Assembly: GCA_945878555.1 (NCBI GenBank)
Contig: CAMDWI010000002.1
Location: forward strand, 1-64,000
Direction of reading: 5' to 3'
DNA length: 64,000 bases
DNA from: Klebsiella pneumoniae
GTDB lineage: Bacteria; Pseudomonadota; Gammaproteobacteria; Eutrophobiales; Eutrophobiaceae
Positions 16,669-25,329 of this stretch are shown here, in pieces. The first letter of the stretch is position 1. Each line of letters begins with the position of its first letter. Position numbers and translations under genes: made by a program. The notes under the pieces were generated by a model. That model was not told the DNA's origin and did no database searches. It worked only from the letters and a program-made list of their open reading frames with translations.

Positions 16669-18519
16669 TCAGTTTACCTTCTCTAGTCTGACCTTGAGAT
16701 CCCTGTTTACATCAAAACCTGAGACATTGAGCCTGAATGGAATACCAGTTACTTCAATTTGCAACCTGTTTTCCTTTCTGCTGACTATTCTGCCTTTGTC
16801 TTTTGTCAGAGCGATCTCAACGCCCCCATTTGCACCGACGGTAAAATCATACTCACTGTATTTTTTGAACGGGTTACCACTGGCAGTATCGTAAGCCATG
16901 TCAATTTGAATCGTCTGAGGAAACCTGTCGGCGGTAGTCTGGCCAGTTGTGGATACTGTAAATCCACCCATAATTTGACTGATTGAAAAATCCCGAACAC
17001 GCGGGACGAGAGTCGGTGGAATAACTACGCGTGGCTTTTTAGTTCTTTTACCTCTACCTGTATCTTCTGGCTCTTGCATCCAGAAAAAGGATGAAAGTGC
17101 CTCTTCATCTACTTCCTCTGAAATACCCGCGAGTAAATCATATAAATCCAAAATTGAATTTTTTATGCTTTTTACGATTGGCTGCGGTGCGATGTAGTTT
17201 TTTCTGAGCTTTTCTGCAGTAGTGCTCCAATGTGTATGCGCCGCATTCTCGGCATCACCAAGAAAGGAGCATATTGCCTCATCTTCGGCAATCATTGCCC
17301 CAAGTGATTTTCGATCACGGAACTTTGATTCTCCTGGCAAGGTCAATCCACCTCGCACATATAAGTCGACCCCTTTAACGAGATTTTCGGGTCGTTTCAG
17401 GTAAACTGAAAAAGATGTGTTCTTGATCTGCTTATCCTTTGTCTTAATAGAAACCGGCAGTGTTATTCCCACCAGTTTTCCTTCAGCGAATTCCTTGCGT
17501 ATTACTTCCAGATCATCCGGATTGAAGTCGTTCTCCCCAAGCTTGCCATCTTTCAGCCAGTCAGGACTTATTGCATAATGCTGTTTTTTTTCCGCGATAA
17601 ATATCTCTTCTATAAAGTCAAATAACTCATCAATATCCGTGATATTTTTTTTTGCATAACGGTGTGCGAGGCTACGTATGTTACTACTATTAATTTCTAC
17701 ATTATCAAAATGGAGAATCAGTTGCCCGGTTATTACTGGATAAAAATAGTTAATAATTGCAACGGGTATCATGACATCTGAATTAAATTCCAGATTCGGA
17801 AAAGGAATTATGACTGACAATCCGGGATTTCCAACACGATTCAGAGAAAACTGGGTTATAAAATGGCCCACCAAGCCCTGGTCTATAAGTGGGACAGGTA
17901 ATTCACGGTATAAATCACCCTGGTTTTGTATATCAGAAAAGAATGCATGTGGTGGATAGACCTTATTATCAATGGTCCTCAGATTTAATACGGTTTGGCC
18001 CATAATATAAATACCAGTATCTCCTAGTCTGACAGTCGCACCAAAAAATACACCCACACGACTTGTTATAGAATAAACAAGTTTACCCAACCCCCACCTT
18101 CCACGATGCTTGCCGGTCTTGTGTGATTTCCCATGTCGACGCCAGAAATCACTAAAGTTGTCATCATCTTTGGTCGTAAGTGCACCCGTTAAACCTCTGG
18201 TACCAAAATCTTCAATAATCAGCGCGGTTGGGTTATTGAAATCAATTTCCTCAATAATTAAACCAGCTTTTTTCGCATGTGGAAGCTGACCATCCAGTAT
18301 ATTTTTCATGAATTCTGGTAACAAACCATGCGATTTATTCAACCAGCGAAAGCTTACCCTGATGTTTGCAGGCTCATCAACAGCTGCATCCAGGGAATTC
18401 TGGATCGCCTCCCTGACAATAGTTTCAGCCAAGTCAACTTCATCATTACTGAATTGATCCCGTTGAGTCACATCTGTTTCAACCTGACCAGGCAACAGTG
18501 CCTGGAAAAACCATTTCAT
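16669..18519 (-). CDS. GHKL (HSP90/MutL/MORC-like) ATPase of the restriction cassette
   Basis: This 616-residue protein has the three GHKL ATP-binding motifs: N-box EAIQNSLDA (37-45), G1-type EDFGTRGL (103-110) and the lid motif GRWGLGK (140-146). The following IYIMGQTVLNL region fits a GHKL/transducer fold. GHKL proteins use ATP to dimerise and clamp. MutL-like and MORC-like members have been described in restriction-modification islands. The start at 18519 has GGAGGGG upstream; the frame extends 18 codons further without a better signal. The C-terminal 150 residues include a KRTKKPR basic stretch and a β-rich end. It is the first gene of the six-gene operon and is probably the energy-using sensor or loader (inference). 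Confidence 0.85.
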   Translation of the reverse strand: MKWFFQALLPGQVETDVTQRDQFSNDEVDLAETIVREAIQNSLDAAVDEPANIRVSFRWLNKSHGLLPEFMKNILDGQLPHAKKAGLIIEEIDFNNPTALIIEDFGTRGLTGALTTKDDDNFSDFWRRHGKSHKTGKHRGRWGLGKLVYSITSRVGVFFGATVRLGDTGIYIMGQTVLNLRTIDNKVYPPHAFFSDIQNQGDLYRELPVPLIDQGLVGHFITQFSLNRVGNPGLSVIIPFPNLEFNSDVMIPVAIINYFYPVITGQLILHFDNVEINSSNIRSLAHRYAKKNITDIDELFDFIEEIFIAEKKQHYAISPDWLKDGKLGENDFNPDDLEVIRKEFAEGKLVGITLPVSIKTKDKQIKNTSFSVYLKRPENLVKGVDLYVRGGLTLPGESKFRDRKSLGAMIAEDEAICSFLGDAENAAHTHWSTTAEKLRKNYIAPQPIVKSIKNSILDLYDLLAGISEEVDEEALSSFFWMQEPEDTGRGKRTKKPRVVIPPTLVPRVRDFSISQIMGGFTVSTTGQTTADRFPQTIQIDMAYDTASGNPFKKYSEYDFTVGANGGVEIALTKDKGRIVSRKENRLQIEVTGIPFRLNVSGFDVNRDLKVRLEKVN

Positions 18520-18702
18520 ATCCCCCCCTCCAAATGCATTGAGCTCAAACTGCCATATATATTTTGCAATCATGTTCCATCACATGAGAAACACATTTCC
18601 AGCATCAATATTTTACCCCGCGCTACTCTCCCATATGTATGTTCAAAGAATAAACCATCTATTCACCAGCTTTTGATTTTTCAACTGACTCGAAGTCCGC
18701 CC

Positions 18703-19755
18703 TCAGTAACGCTCGAAACGGATATTTTTATCCGGGAAGTTTTCTACCAGAATTTCCATCGCCTCCTGGGTGCGCGTTCCCCACATTTTGTGGAAAGCGT
18801 AAGTTTTGTTATTGGCGAAGATCAGCTCGTCGTCATAAATAAAATAACGCAGTGGACCTGTGGTTTTTCCCTCTACCTTTAATTGTTCTGCCAGCGCTCT
18901 TTCCATCGACAAGTAATTAAGCTTTCCCGTGGCGGAACGAAACATATTGGCCTTCCATGGAAGAATGATGGATATGGCATCAGGATTTACTCCGTTTTCA
19001 CACAAATACTTAACCATAGAAAATATTGCGCGGCGCTTGGGCAGTTTTTCCAGTCTTGTATCCCCGAGAGTTACATTGAATTTTGTGTAATCCCGATTTT
19101 GCTGCCGTGATTGCTTTTCTGTAAGGGCTTTATTACGAATACTGACCTGGTATTCTTCGGCTTCCGGCAGTGGAATCACCTGCTGCACATCCAGCAAAAT
19201 CCGTCCTTCATACCGGTAAGGCCTGAGCCTGATACAGCGGATATCCAGTCCATTACTATTTAGCCAGATCACGGATGTCGTGAGTTCCCTGGAAAATTCG
19301 GCTGAAGCCAGCACGATCCGTACTTCCTGGGCAAATTCATCTTCCATTGCCTCATCCCACTCCAGGAATTCCAGTAAGGCAGCCTCTGGATCATCATCAC
19401 GTCCCAGCCCGGCAAGGTGACGACCATAAATATTTATAACTGCAGCAAAGGTAAGCGCTGAAATCATGGCGGCATAACGTATGGCCTGAAGCTCCATATG
19501 TCCCCCGTCTTCGGTGCGCTTTAGTTCTATAATCACCAGATTGGCCTGCTTGTCGATGCCCAACAGGTCGATACGGCGGCGGCTGTCTTCCCATTCTCCG
19601 AATTCCTCGGCAATAACTAGGGTATCCGGTGAGATGACTTCAATTTGATCCCTCAGCAAACGTTGTAGATCTTTCCGTTCGCGGATTCCGCTGGCTGAGA
19701 AGGTGGTAATAGCCACCGGTTCCAGCCCCTGTTCATTGATCTGATAGATAGCCAT
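18703..19755 (-). CDS. PD-(D/E)XK nuclease-superfamily protein
   Basis: The N-terminal part of this 350-residue protein contains a PD-(D/E)XK core: EEFGEW (50-55), RRIDLLGID with Asp63, then NLVIIELKR with Glu77 and Lys79. This resembles NucS/DUF91-type and related nucleases that act on DNA ends or mismatched DNA. The C-terminal half (GINxxA-like NGVNPDAISIILPWKANMF, FIYDDELIFANNKTYAFHKMWG) looks like a second DNA-binding or regulatory domain. Its ATG overlaps the stop of a small upstream ORF (TAATG). It lies 183 bp upstream of the GHKL gene on the same strand, so it may or may not belong to that system. Confidence 0.8.
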   Translation of the reverse strand: MAIYQINEQGLEPVAITTFSASGIRERKDLQRLLRDQIEVISPDTLVIAEEFGEWEDSRRRIDLLGIDKQANLVIIELKRTEDGGHMELQAIRYAAMISALTFAAVINIYGRHLAGLGRDDDPEAALLEFLEWDEAMEDEFAQEVRIVLASAEFSRELTTSVIWLNSNGLDIRCIRLRPYRYEGRILLDVQQVIPLPEAEEYQVSIRNKALTEKQSRQQNRDYTKFNVTLGDTRLEKLPKRRAIFSMVKYLCENGVNPDAISIILPWKANMFRSATGKLNYLSMERALAEQLKVEGKTTGPLRYFIYDDELIFANNKTYAFHKMWGTRTQEAMEILVENFPDKNIRFERY

Positions 19756-19910
19756 TATAGAGATTCAGATGAAGACATAACTTCCTCTACCTGCCTGAAC
19801 CCGTTGAATATTGCATCGTATTCACCGCCTGTATGCTTCCCTTTATCCGTTAATTGCCAACCATCATCGCCACGCATGATACAGCCCCTTTCGATCATGA
19901 TGCTGTCCAC
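19755..19910 (-). CDS. possible small protein, 51 codons
   Basis: A GTG at 19910 with GAGAGGA four bases upstream opens a 51-codon frame. The frame ends in a TAA that overlaps the ATG of the next gene (TAATG), as in coupled genes. The product reads MIERGCIMRGDDGWQLTDKG...GGEYDAIFNGFRQVEEVM, and a W-x-LT-x-KG pattern of this kind is seen in winged-helix or phage-type DNA-binding modules. It starts 11 bp after the Mrr-family stop. It could also be a decayed C-terminal fragment of a larger gene. Confidence 0.4.
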   Translation of the reverse strand: MDSIMIERGCIMRGDDGWQLTDKGKHTGGEYDAIFNGFRQVEEVMSSSESL

Positions 19911-19920
19911 TTCGTCCTCT

Positions 19921-20757
19921 CTAACTAATTCTTACATTTAGTATCCGTTTGCAGGCGGGAAATCTGGTACATCCCCAGAAAACATCCCCATTATGACTGT
20001 TTGTCCTTTCCACCATTTTTATGCCACATTGTGGACAGGTGGGAATCCAGTACTCACCCTGCGTGGCCTTTTTTAGTAACTTATTGGTTGATGATATATC
20101 CAGATCATTAATTTCTTTTAAAAATCCAATGCCATTAATCAATACAATCTCATTTTCTTTGCCGAATTCCGTGGCATCAATCGTGAACTCTGATGTGGTG
20201 ATAAATATTCCTTGCTTTGCTTTATGGGCAACGACCGCGCCGAGTAACTCCCTGACCTGTTTTACACCTACTTTTGCATTACCCCATGCCTTGCATTGTA
20301 CGACACTGACTACCTGCCCAGATTCCTTTCCATAGATGATTACATCTACACCACCATCTTTTCCCAAATCGGTTGTCTCTGCTTTGTAACCACGTAACCG
20401 AAAATATTCAGCAACAACGTCTTCAAATTGTTTCCACTCAAGTGACTTTAACAGTTCCAGTGACCAGACAGCGGATGATTCTCGGCCAGAATAACCATCA
20501 CTGATTTTCAAGTCTGGTTTCAAATAAATGTTGTTTGATATACCCCTTATGAACCCAGTGCGACCGGCTGGATTCAATGTTCTGATTACAATTTTGAGTA
20601 ATGCAATGACTACAATGATAGCTATTAGCCAAACTACAAAAGGCAATAACGCCTTGCCTGATGAATGGCTTCCGAGCATGGATAATCCTAATGTTATTAA
20701 TATAAGGGCAAAGATGCCCTCTGCTAGCCCTCCGCTTTTTTTTCTTCGGCGAGCCAT
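19921..20757 (-). CDS. membrane-anchored Mrr-type restriction endonuclease with zinc finger
   Basis: This 278-residue protein begins with two predicted membrane helices (about 14-29 and 37-57). It continues with an Mrr catalytic domain: LEWKQFEDVVAEYFRLRGY with Glu112, GKDGGVDVIIY with Asp138, and VVQCKAW with the QxK pair (Gln154, Lys156). It ends in a topoisomerase-type zinc finger (C241-x2-C244, C263-x5-C269). Mrr enzymes cut methylated or foreign DNA. Tethering at the membrane would place the nuclease where DNA enters the cell, which is an inference. The gene stands first in the defence run and is followed by the small ORF and the PD-(D/E)XK gene. Confidence 0.88.
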   Translation of the reverse strand: MARRRKKSGGLAEGIFALILITLGLSMLGSHSSGKALLPFVVWLIAIIVVIALLKIVIRTLNPAGRTGFIRGISNNIYLKPDLKISDGYSGRESSAVWSLELLKSLEWKQFEDVVAEYFRLRGYKAETTDLGKDGGVDVIIYGKESGQVVSVVQCKAWGNAKVGVKQVRELLGAVVAHKAKQGIFITTSEFTIDATEFGKENEIVLINGIGFLKEINDLDISSTNKLLKKATQGEYWIPTCPQCGIKMVERTNSHNGDVFWGCTRFPACKRILNVRIS

Positions 20758-20771
20758 TTTTTATATTATCT

Positions 20772-20838
20772 ACTGGATTCCCGCCTGCGCGGGAATGACG
20801 CTAAGGTTGGGTTCCGCATACGCGGCCCCGGAATGACG
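20772..20838 (+). repeat. two family 1 repeats, one intact and one half copy
   Basis: An intact copy at 20772-20800 (ACTGGATTCCCGC, then GCGGGAATGACG) is followed by a truncated one at 20811-20838 keeping TTCCGCATACGCGG and the CCCCGGAATGACG end. They sit between the divergent ends of the HIT and Mrr genes. Confidence 0.85.
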
Positions 20839-20883
20839 TCGTTTTTAAACGCTTGTATTCATCCTCCCTATAATATTGCAGGC

Positions 20884-21273
20884 TCATGGTCCGGGCTTCC
20901 AGTAAGCCGCCTTCTCCGGAAGGACCCAGCGGATACCGCCCCTTGGATCTGGCACGTCTCCCGGGTAGCGCGGGATTACATGGATATGCATATGCGGGAC
21001 GGTCTGGCCGGCGGCGGGGCCGTCGTTGATGCCGATGTTCCAGGCTGCCGGGGAGTATTCGCGGGCAAGCTGTGTTTTGGTTTGTTCCAGTGCGCGGAGT
21101 ATGGCGCTTTTTTCGGCAGTCGTTGTGTCGAAGAATGAACCGATGTGGCGGCGGGTGATGATTAGGGTGTGGCCTTTGGATACTGGGAAGCCGTCGCGTG
21201 CGGTGAAGCAGTGTTCATCGCCGTAGAGGATTCTGGCGGGGTCGATTTCGCAGAAGGGGCAGTGGGGGGTCAT
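20884..21273 (-). CDS. HIT family hydrolase/transferase
   Basis: This 129-residue protein has the histidine-triad motif HMHIHVIPRYPGD near residue 95 and an N-terminal CPFCEIDPARILYGDEHCFTA segment with a CxxC. HIT proteins hydrolyse or transfer nucleoside phosphates such as AMP-lysine or dinucleoside polyphosphates. Length and motif order fit the bacterial HIT/Hint-like group. It lies in a repeat-rich stretch with no operon partner. The shorter spacing and higher GC here contrast with the AT-rich defence genes to the left. Confidence 0.9.
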   Translation of the reverse strand: MTPHCPFCEIDPARILYGDEHCFTARDGFPVSKGHTLIITRRHIGSFFDTTTAEKSAILRALEQTKTQLAREYSPAAWNIGINDGPAAGQTVPHMHIHVIPRYPGDVPDPRGGIRWVLPEKAAYWKPGP

Positions 21274-21310
21274 GGGGTTTGTTTAGACCGCTTTTCAGCG
21301 GTGTTATTTG

Positions 21311-21389
21311 ACTGGATTCCGGGGTCCGCATACGCGGACCCGGAATGACGATTGGGGTGATTGCCCGCATGCGCGGACCCGGGATGACG
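21311..21389 (+). repeat. family 1 repeat with extended stem plus degenerate copy
   Basis: 21311-21350 has the flanks CTGGAT...ATGACG around the longer stem ATTCCGGGGTCCGC/GCGGACCCGGAAT. 21361-21389 keeps only the distal half (GCATGCGCGGACCCGGGATGACG-like). Both lie between the HIT start and the end of the methyltransferase gene. Confidence 0.85.
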
Positions 21390-21439
21390 GCTGGGGGGGC
21401 GGTGGGGGGGGATGATGGGATGGTGTAGAGTTATTGCCC

Positions 21440-22147
21440 TCATTTCACCAACACATCCACGCGCATGGGTGTTTCATACCGCGCGCTGCCGTCCGGTTTT
21501 GCGCTGTTGTCGTACTTCTGTTTGATTCGTTTCAGGGTTGCTTCGTCGAGATGGTGTTCGACGAAGGTGACGCCGATGATCCTGGCCTCGAACTGGGCGA
21601 AGCTGTTGAACTTGCGTTCGGTGTTGAAGAAGATTTCGTCTTTCAGGGTGAACAGCTGGTTGTCGACGGCGCGTTTGACGGCGGCGAAGGCGTGTTCGCG
21701 GACGATCTTCTCGTCGTGGAAGATGCTCATCATGTCGTTGAAGTCGCCGGCGTAGATGGGCTCGGAGATGTAGGCGATGCCGCCGGGTTTGAGTACGCGT
21801 TTGATCTCGAGCAGGGCCTGGTCCATCTGGTCGAGCGGGACGTGGTGCAGTGATTTGAACATGAACACGATGTCGTAGCGCTGGTCTGTCGCCGGGATCT
21901 GCTGTGCCCCGCCCTCGTTGAAGGTGACGTTGGGCAGGTCGGTGATTTGCAGGTTTTTGGCGTGCTGGATCTTGTCGACCTCGAGTGCGTCGATGTGGCA
22001 GCTCGGGTTTGCCTCGGCGATCAGGCGGGTCAGTGCGGCGGCGCCGCAGCCGAGTTCGAGCACCTGTTTGCCGGTGAAGTTGAACAGGGTGTTGTAGATC
22101 TCGGCTTCGTCGCAGGTACGGGGGATTGGGTGTTGGGCGATTTGCAT
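21440..22147 (-). CDS. class I SAM-dependent methyltransferase
   Basis: This 235-residue protein has the Rossmann methyltransferase motifs: VLELGCGAAALTRLIAE (motif I, about 35-50), then the acidic strand end ALEVDK, DIVFMFKSLHHVP (motif II/post-II) and LKPGGIAYISEP. The substrate is unknown. Small-molecule methylation is more likely than DNA, since no target-recognition domain is present. It stands alone, with family 1 repeats on both sides. Confidence 0.85.
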   Translation of the reverse strand: MQIAQHPIPRTCDEAEIYNTLFNFTGKQVLELGCGAAALTRLIAEANPSCHIDALEVDKIQHAKNLQITDLPNVTFNEGGAQQIPATDQRYDIVFMFKSLHHVPLDQMDQALLEIKRVLKPGGIAYISEPIYAGDFNDMMSIFHDEKIVREHAFAAVKRAVDNQLFTLKDEIFFNTERKFNSFAQFEARIIGVTFVEHHLDEATLKRIKQKYDNSAKPDGSARYETPMRVDVLVK

Positions 22148-22486
22148 GGTTTTTTTATTGTTATTCTGGTTTAGGGCTTATTGTTAATTTGTTCAGAATA
22201 GTCTTTATTTATAGGGGATCAAGGGGGGAATGGGGTTGTGGGGGTGGTTGGAGGGGAAGATTCACATTATTGTCACAATGGGTGGGGAGATAGGGACGCC
22301 CTGGGGGGGCGGGATGTTTTTACTGGATACTGGCGTGCGCCAGTATGACGGCACATTTAATGACGGGGTGCTGGGAATGCGGGAGGGACGCCCCGGGGGC
22401 GTGGGTTGTTTTACTGGATACTGGCGTGCGCCAGTATGACTGGGTGTTATGTTGTGGGCACTGTTAGATGTAATAATGACGGGGGG
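22148..22486 (+). repeat. G-rich spacer with two family 1 repeats in direct orientation
   Basis: This stretch without a gene carries palindromes at 22322-22350 and 22413-22440 (stem ATACTGGCG). Each is preceded by a near-identical segment (GGGACGCCC, G-run, then TTTTACTGG), making a direct repeat of about 60 bp. The remainder is strongly G-biased on the plus strand (22215-22260). I see no ORF here. Confidence 0.8.
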
Positions 22487-22768
22487 TTATGTTGTGGTGA
22501 CTGAAAGGCGTAATTTGTAGGCGTGCAGGATCAGGTTGATCGTTTCTATACCCGGGTTTCGGTTACCAGACAGGGTTTTATAAAGACTTTCCCGGTTCAG
22601 GCCGGTCTGCTCTGCCAAGGCGGCAACACCGCCACGTGCGTCAGCCACATTTCTTAGCGCCAGCATCAGCAGTTTCGGGTCATCATCTTCCAGAACTTCA
22701 TTCAGATAGGCAGCGATATCTGCTGCTGATGCCAGGTAATCACTGGTTTTGTAATCGATTGCGCGCAT
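22487..22768 (-). CDS. HigA-like antidote of a toxin-antitoxin pair
   Basis: This 93-residue protein starts at MRAIDYKTSDYLASAADIAAYLNEVLED, the usual opening of TIGR02684-type addiction-module antidotes. It contains the helix-turn-helix GGVAALAEQTGLNRESLYKTLSG and ends in the family's NPGIETINLILHAYKLRL. An AGGAA precedes this ATG; the longer frame to 22837 has no signal. It overlaps the toxin gene by 29 bp. It likely neutralises that toxin and represses the pair. Confidence 0.88.
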   Translation of the reverse strand: MRAIDYKTSDYLASAADIAAYLNEVLEDDDPKLLMLALRNVADARGGVAALAEQTGLNRESLYKTLSGNRNPGIETINLILHAYKLRLSVTTT

Positions 22769-23078
22769 GCTTGTATTCCTGCCAATATTGCTTTGCCTTG
22801 CTGATGTCTCTGGTCTGTGTCGACTTATTGCCGCCACAAAGCAGTAATATGACTGTCTGTTCCTCTATTCCGTAGTAAATACGCAAACCCTGGTTAAAAT
22901 GTTCTCGCAACTCACATACCCCATCACCAACAGCAGCCCAGTCTCCCAGATTTCCGAGATGTACCTTGTCCAGACGCTTGAGCAATCTGGCTTTAGTTGT
23001 AATGTCTTTAATGGTGTTGAACCATTCATCGAATGGCACCATTCCGTTGGTATGCCTGTATTTCCGTATACGGTACAT
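22740..23078 (-). CDS. RelE/ParE-family toxin of the TIGR02683 type
   Basis: This 112-residue basic protein has the family's conserved segments: RHTNGMVPFDEWFNTIKD, RLLKRLDKVHLGNLGDW, GVCELREHFNQGLRIYYG and VILLLCGGNKSTQTRDISKA. It is the killer partner of the overlapping antidote gene. The toxin-first order matches the antidote family. This second TA pair marks the right side of the accessory island. Confidence 0.88.
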   Translation of the reverse strand: MYRIRKYRHTNGMVPFDEWFNTIKDITTKARLLKRLDKVHLGNLGDWAAVGDGVCELREHFNQGLRIYYGIEEQTVILLLCGGNKSTQTRDISKAKQYWQEYKHARNRLQNQ

Positions 23079-23191
23079 GGATAAATTGTAGCCAATTGGC
23101 TACGAATAAACAAGGTGTGAAGAATGCAATTGACATCCCCCCTTGGATTCGGGGTGTGCCCTGGGCGAAGTCGAAGCGTCGGGCCTGCGTC

Positions 23192-23974
23192 CTAGAAATT
23201 AATGTGTATAGGCTGGTAGCCGAAGATGCCGTTCAGGTGGTGGAGGAAGGCGTGTTCGCCTTCGACGTGCCAGAGGGTGGTGACGATCTCGTCGGCCTTT
23301 TTGTATTGTTCGAGCAGGGTGTCAGGGTCGCTGGCGGGTGGACCGACCTGTTTGATGGCGTCGTCGATCAGGCCGAGCCACATCTGGCTGATACCCATGA
23401 TGTAGGCGGGCCAGTGGTTCTGGATCGTCTCCGGCCAGGCGGGGTCGCTGGTCGCGCCGATGCTGGCCATGCTCATGTCGTTCGGGTCCAGGCAATTGAC
23501 CGATTGCAGGATGTGTTTGTCGAGTAATTGGGCGCGGGTGGTGTCCTGCTGGATCAGGTTGATGACCTGGGCGGCGGTATTCGAGTCACTGTAAAACAGG
23601 AAGCGCAGGTGGTGCCCGGCTTCATCGCGTGCGGCGCGGCGATGGAAACGCCAGCTCTGAATTTGTTTGCCGTATTCGGCCACGACCGGGCCGAGGATCC
23701 GGTGGGCGACCAACAGATCAACCGCCCAGTTGGGCGCCTCGCCCTCCGGCCACGTGGTGCGGAAATAGCAGATACGCCAGGCGGGGGGGTGATCGGCGCT
23801 GGCCAGTCCGGGTTGTGGTGCGGTTGGACTTGATGGCTGTGCATGCTGGCTCGGTTGTTCTGTGCTGGCCTGTGTGGGTTGCGGTGTGGCGGCGATGGGC
23901 TGGGGTTGCCCACCGGTGGCGCAGGCGGTCAGTGTTATCAGGAGCAGACAAATCGGCAGGATTCGGGCAAACAT
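23192..23974 (-). CDS. putative lipoprotein, function unknown
   Basis: The preferred start (MFARILPICLLLITLTACATG) gives a 260-residue product with a lipobox LTAC, so it is probably a lipid-anchored periplasmic or outer-membrane protein. A frame extension of 20 codons to 24034 would bury the signal. A Pro/Gln/Ala/Thr-rich linker (about 22-65) leads to a domain I do not recognise (WRICYFRTTWPEGEAPNWAV, FHRRAARDEAGHHLRFLFYS, LWHVEGEHAFLHHLNGIFGY). No catalytic motif is evident. It stands alone between a TA pair and repeats. Confidence 0.7.
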   Translation of the reverse strand: MFARILPICLLLITLTACATGGQPQPIAATPQPTQASTEQPSQHAQPSSPTAPQPGLASADHPPAWRICYFRTTWPEGEAPNWAVDLLVAHRILGPVVAEYGKQIQSWRFHRRAARDEAGHHLRFLFYSDSNTAAQVINLIQQDTTRAQLLDKHILQSVNCLDPNDMSMASIGATSDPAWPETIQNHWPAYIMGISQMWLGLIDDAIKQVGPPASDPDTLLEQYKKADEIVTTLWHVEGEHAFLHHLNGIFGYQPIHINF

Positions 23975-24060
23975 GGCATCGGGCTCGTTGATTATTGATG
24001 AGGGGAACATAGCAGTTCCGTCTGGGAGGTTCAATTCTGTGGCGGGTGGATTGTTATAAA

Positions 24061-24278
24061 AGGTCGCCTGACGGCGGGTTGTTCGACTGGATACTGGCGT
24101 GCGCCAGTATGACGAGGAGTGTGGTATCGCGCGATCACCCCGGATGAGCAGGCCTTCAGGGACCCAACGTCGTCATGCTGGCGTACGCCAGCATCCAGTG
24201 AAACAAACCCCGCAGGACATACGGTCCGCGCAATGCGCGGGTTATTTTGATTGGATACTGGCGTGCGCCAGTATGACG
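24061..24278. repeat. family 1 doublet plus a third copy
   Basis: A forward copy (24086-24114) and an inverted copy (24171-24199) face each other, and their outer flanks are also inverted: CGGCGGGTTGTTCGACTGG on the left, CCAGTGAAACAAACCCCGC on the right. A third forward copy lies at 24251-24278. The segment after copies 1 and 3 is duplicated (GAGGRGTGTGGTATCGCGCG). It fills the space upstream of the OmpA-like gene. Confidence 0.85.
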
Positions 24279-24447
24279 AGGGGTGTGGTATCGCGCGGTG
24301 GCCCCGGGTTGTGTGCGATAGCAGACGGATGGTTATGTATATCCCTGTTTTAATTGCGGATAATGTCCCATTTTCGTTTTTAGTTAACGTAACTGTCATC
24401 CTGTTCGTCTATAGTTTATGAATACATATTTTAACAAGGAGCAAGCA

Positions 24448-25311
24448 ATGATCAAAAAATATCCCCTAATCGCTTTAATCTGTACCACCGCCTTCCTGTC
24501 CGGCTGTGCGACCACGCCGGATGGCAGCAGACCTCTGCTGACCAAAGAAGGTTTATGTCTGTTGACCATGACCGGTGCAGGTGCGGGTCTCGGTCGGATA
24601 GCCAAGAAGGATGAGGTCGCGGTAATTGGTGGTGCGGCGGTGGGTGCGCTGATGGGTTACCTCCTGTGCCCGGAAAAGGCAGAAAAGGTAGCTGAGAGGA
24701 CCGTTGGTGATGCAGACGGTGACGGTGTGAATGATGACCGCGACAACTGCCCGGGTACCCCGCGTGGTACGCGTGTGGATGCCGCTGGTTGCCCGCTGGA
24801 TTCCGACGGTGATGGTGTGACCGACGACAAGGACCAGTGCCCTGGTACGCCGCGTGGTACACCGGTAAATGCCTCGGGTTGCCCGCTGGATTCTGATGGT
24901 GACGGTGTGCTCGATGGTGCAGACAAGTGCCCGAATACCCCGCGTGGCCAGAAGGTCAATGCCGAAGGTTGCCATGTGATATTCAGCCTGGAAGGCGTCA
25001 ACTTCGCCTATGACAGCGCCGAGTTGACCAGTGGTGCGACAACGAAGCTGAACGAGGCCGTCGAGATGTTGAAGGCCAATGCCGAGATCAAGGTGATGAT
25101 TGAAGGCCATACCGACAGCCGCGGTTCGGATGAGTACAATATGTCGCTGTCCCAGCGCCGTGCGGACTCCGTTGTGAACTTCCTGACCCGCAATGGTATC
25201 GCATCCAGCCGTATGTCTTCGGCCGGTCGTGGTGAAGGTTCGCCGGTGGCCAGCAATGACACCGACGAAGGCCGTGCCCAGAATCGCCGGGTTGATTTTG
25301 TAATCCAGTAA
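24448..25311 (+). CDS. OmpA-family lipoprotein with calcium-binding type repeats
   Basis: The start at 24448 has AAGGAG six bases upstream and gives a 287-residue product with lipobox LSGC (Cys20). A glycine-rich zone with GAAVGALMGYLL follows. Three TSP3-like repeats (about 84-170) each carry DxDGDGVxD and CPGTPRGTxVxAxGCP, typical of calcium-binding linkers. The C-terminal OmpA domain (about 175-285) contains NFAYDSAELT, IEGHTDSRGSDEYNMSLSQRRA and GRGEGSPVASN, which bind peptidoglycan. It probably ties the outer membrane to the cell wall. It is followed by a strong terminator, so it is monocistronic. Confidence 0.92.
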   Translation: MIKKYPLIALICTTAFLSGCATTPDGSRPLLTKEGLCLLTMTGAGAGLGRIAKKDEVAVIGGAAVGALMGYLLCPEKAEKVAERTVGDADGDGVNDDRDNCPGTPRGTRVDAAGCPLDSDGDGVTDDKDQCPGTPRGTPVNASGCPLDSDGDGVLDGADKCPNTPRGQKVNAEGCHVIFSLEGVNFAYDSAELTSGATTKLNEAVEMLKANAEIKVMIEGHTDSRGSDEYNMSLSQRRADSVVNFLTRNGIASSRMSSAGRGEGSPVASNDTDEGRAQNRRVDFVIQ

Positions 25312-25329
25312 TCTTTATCCGTAGTCCGG

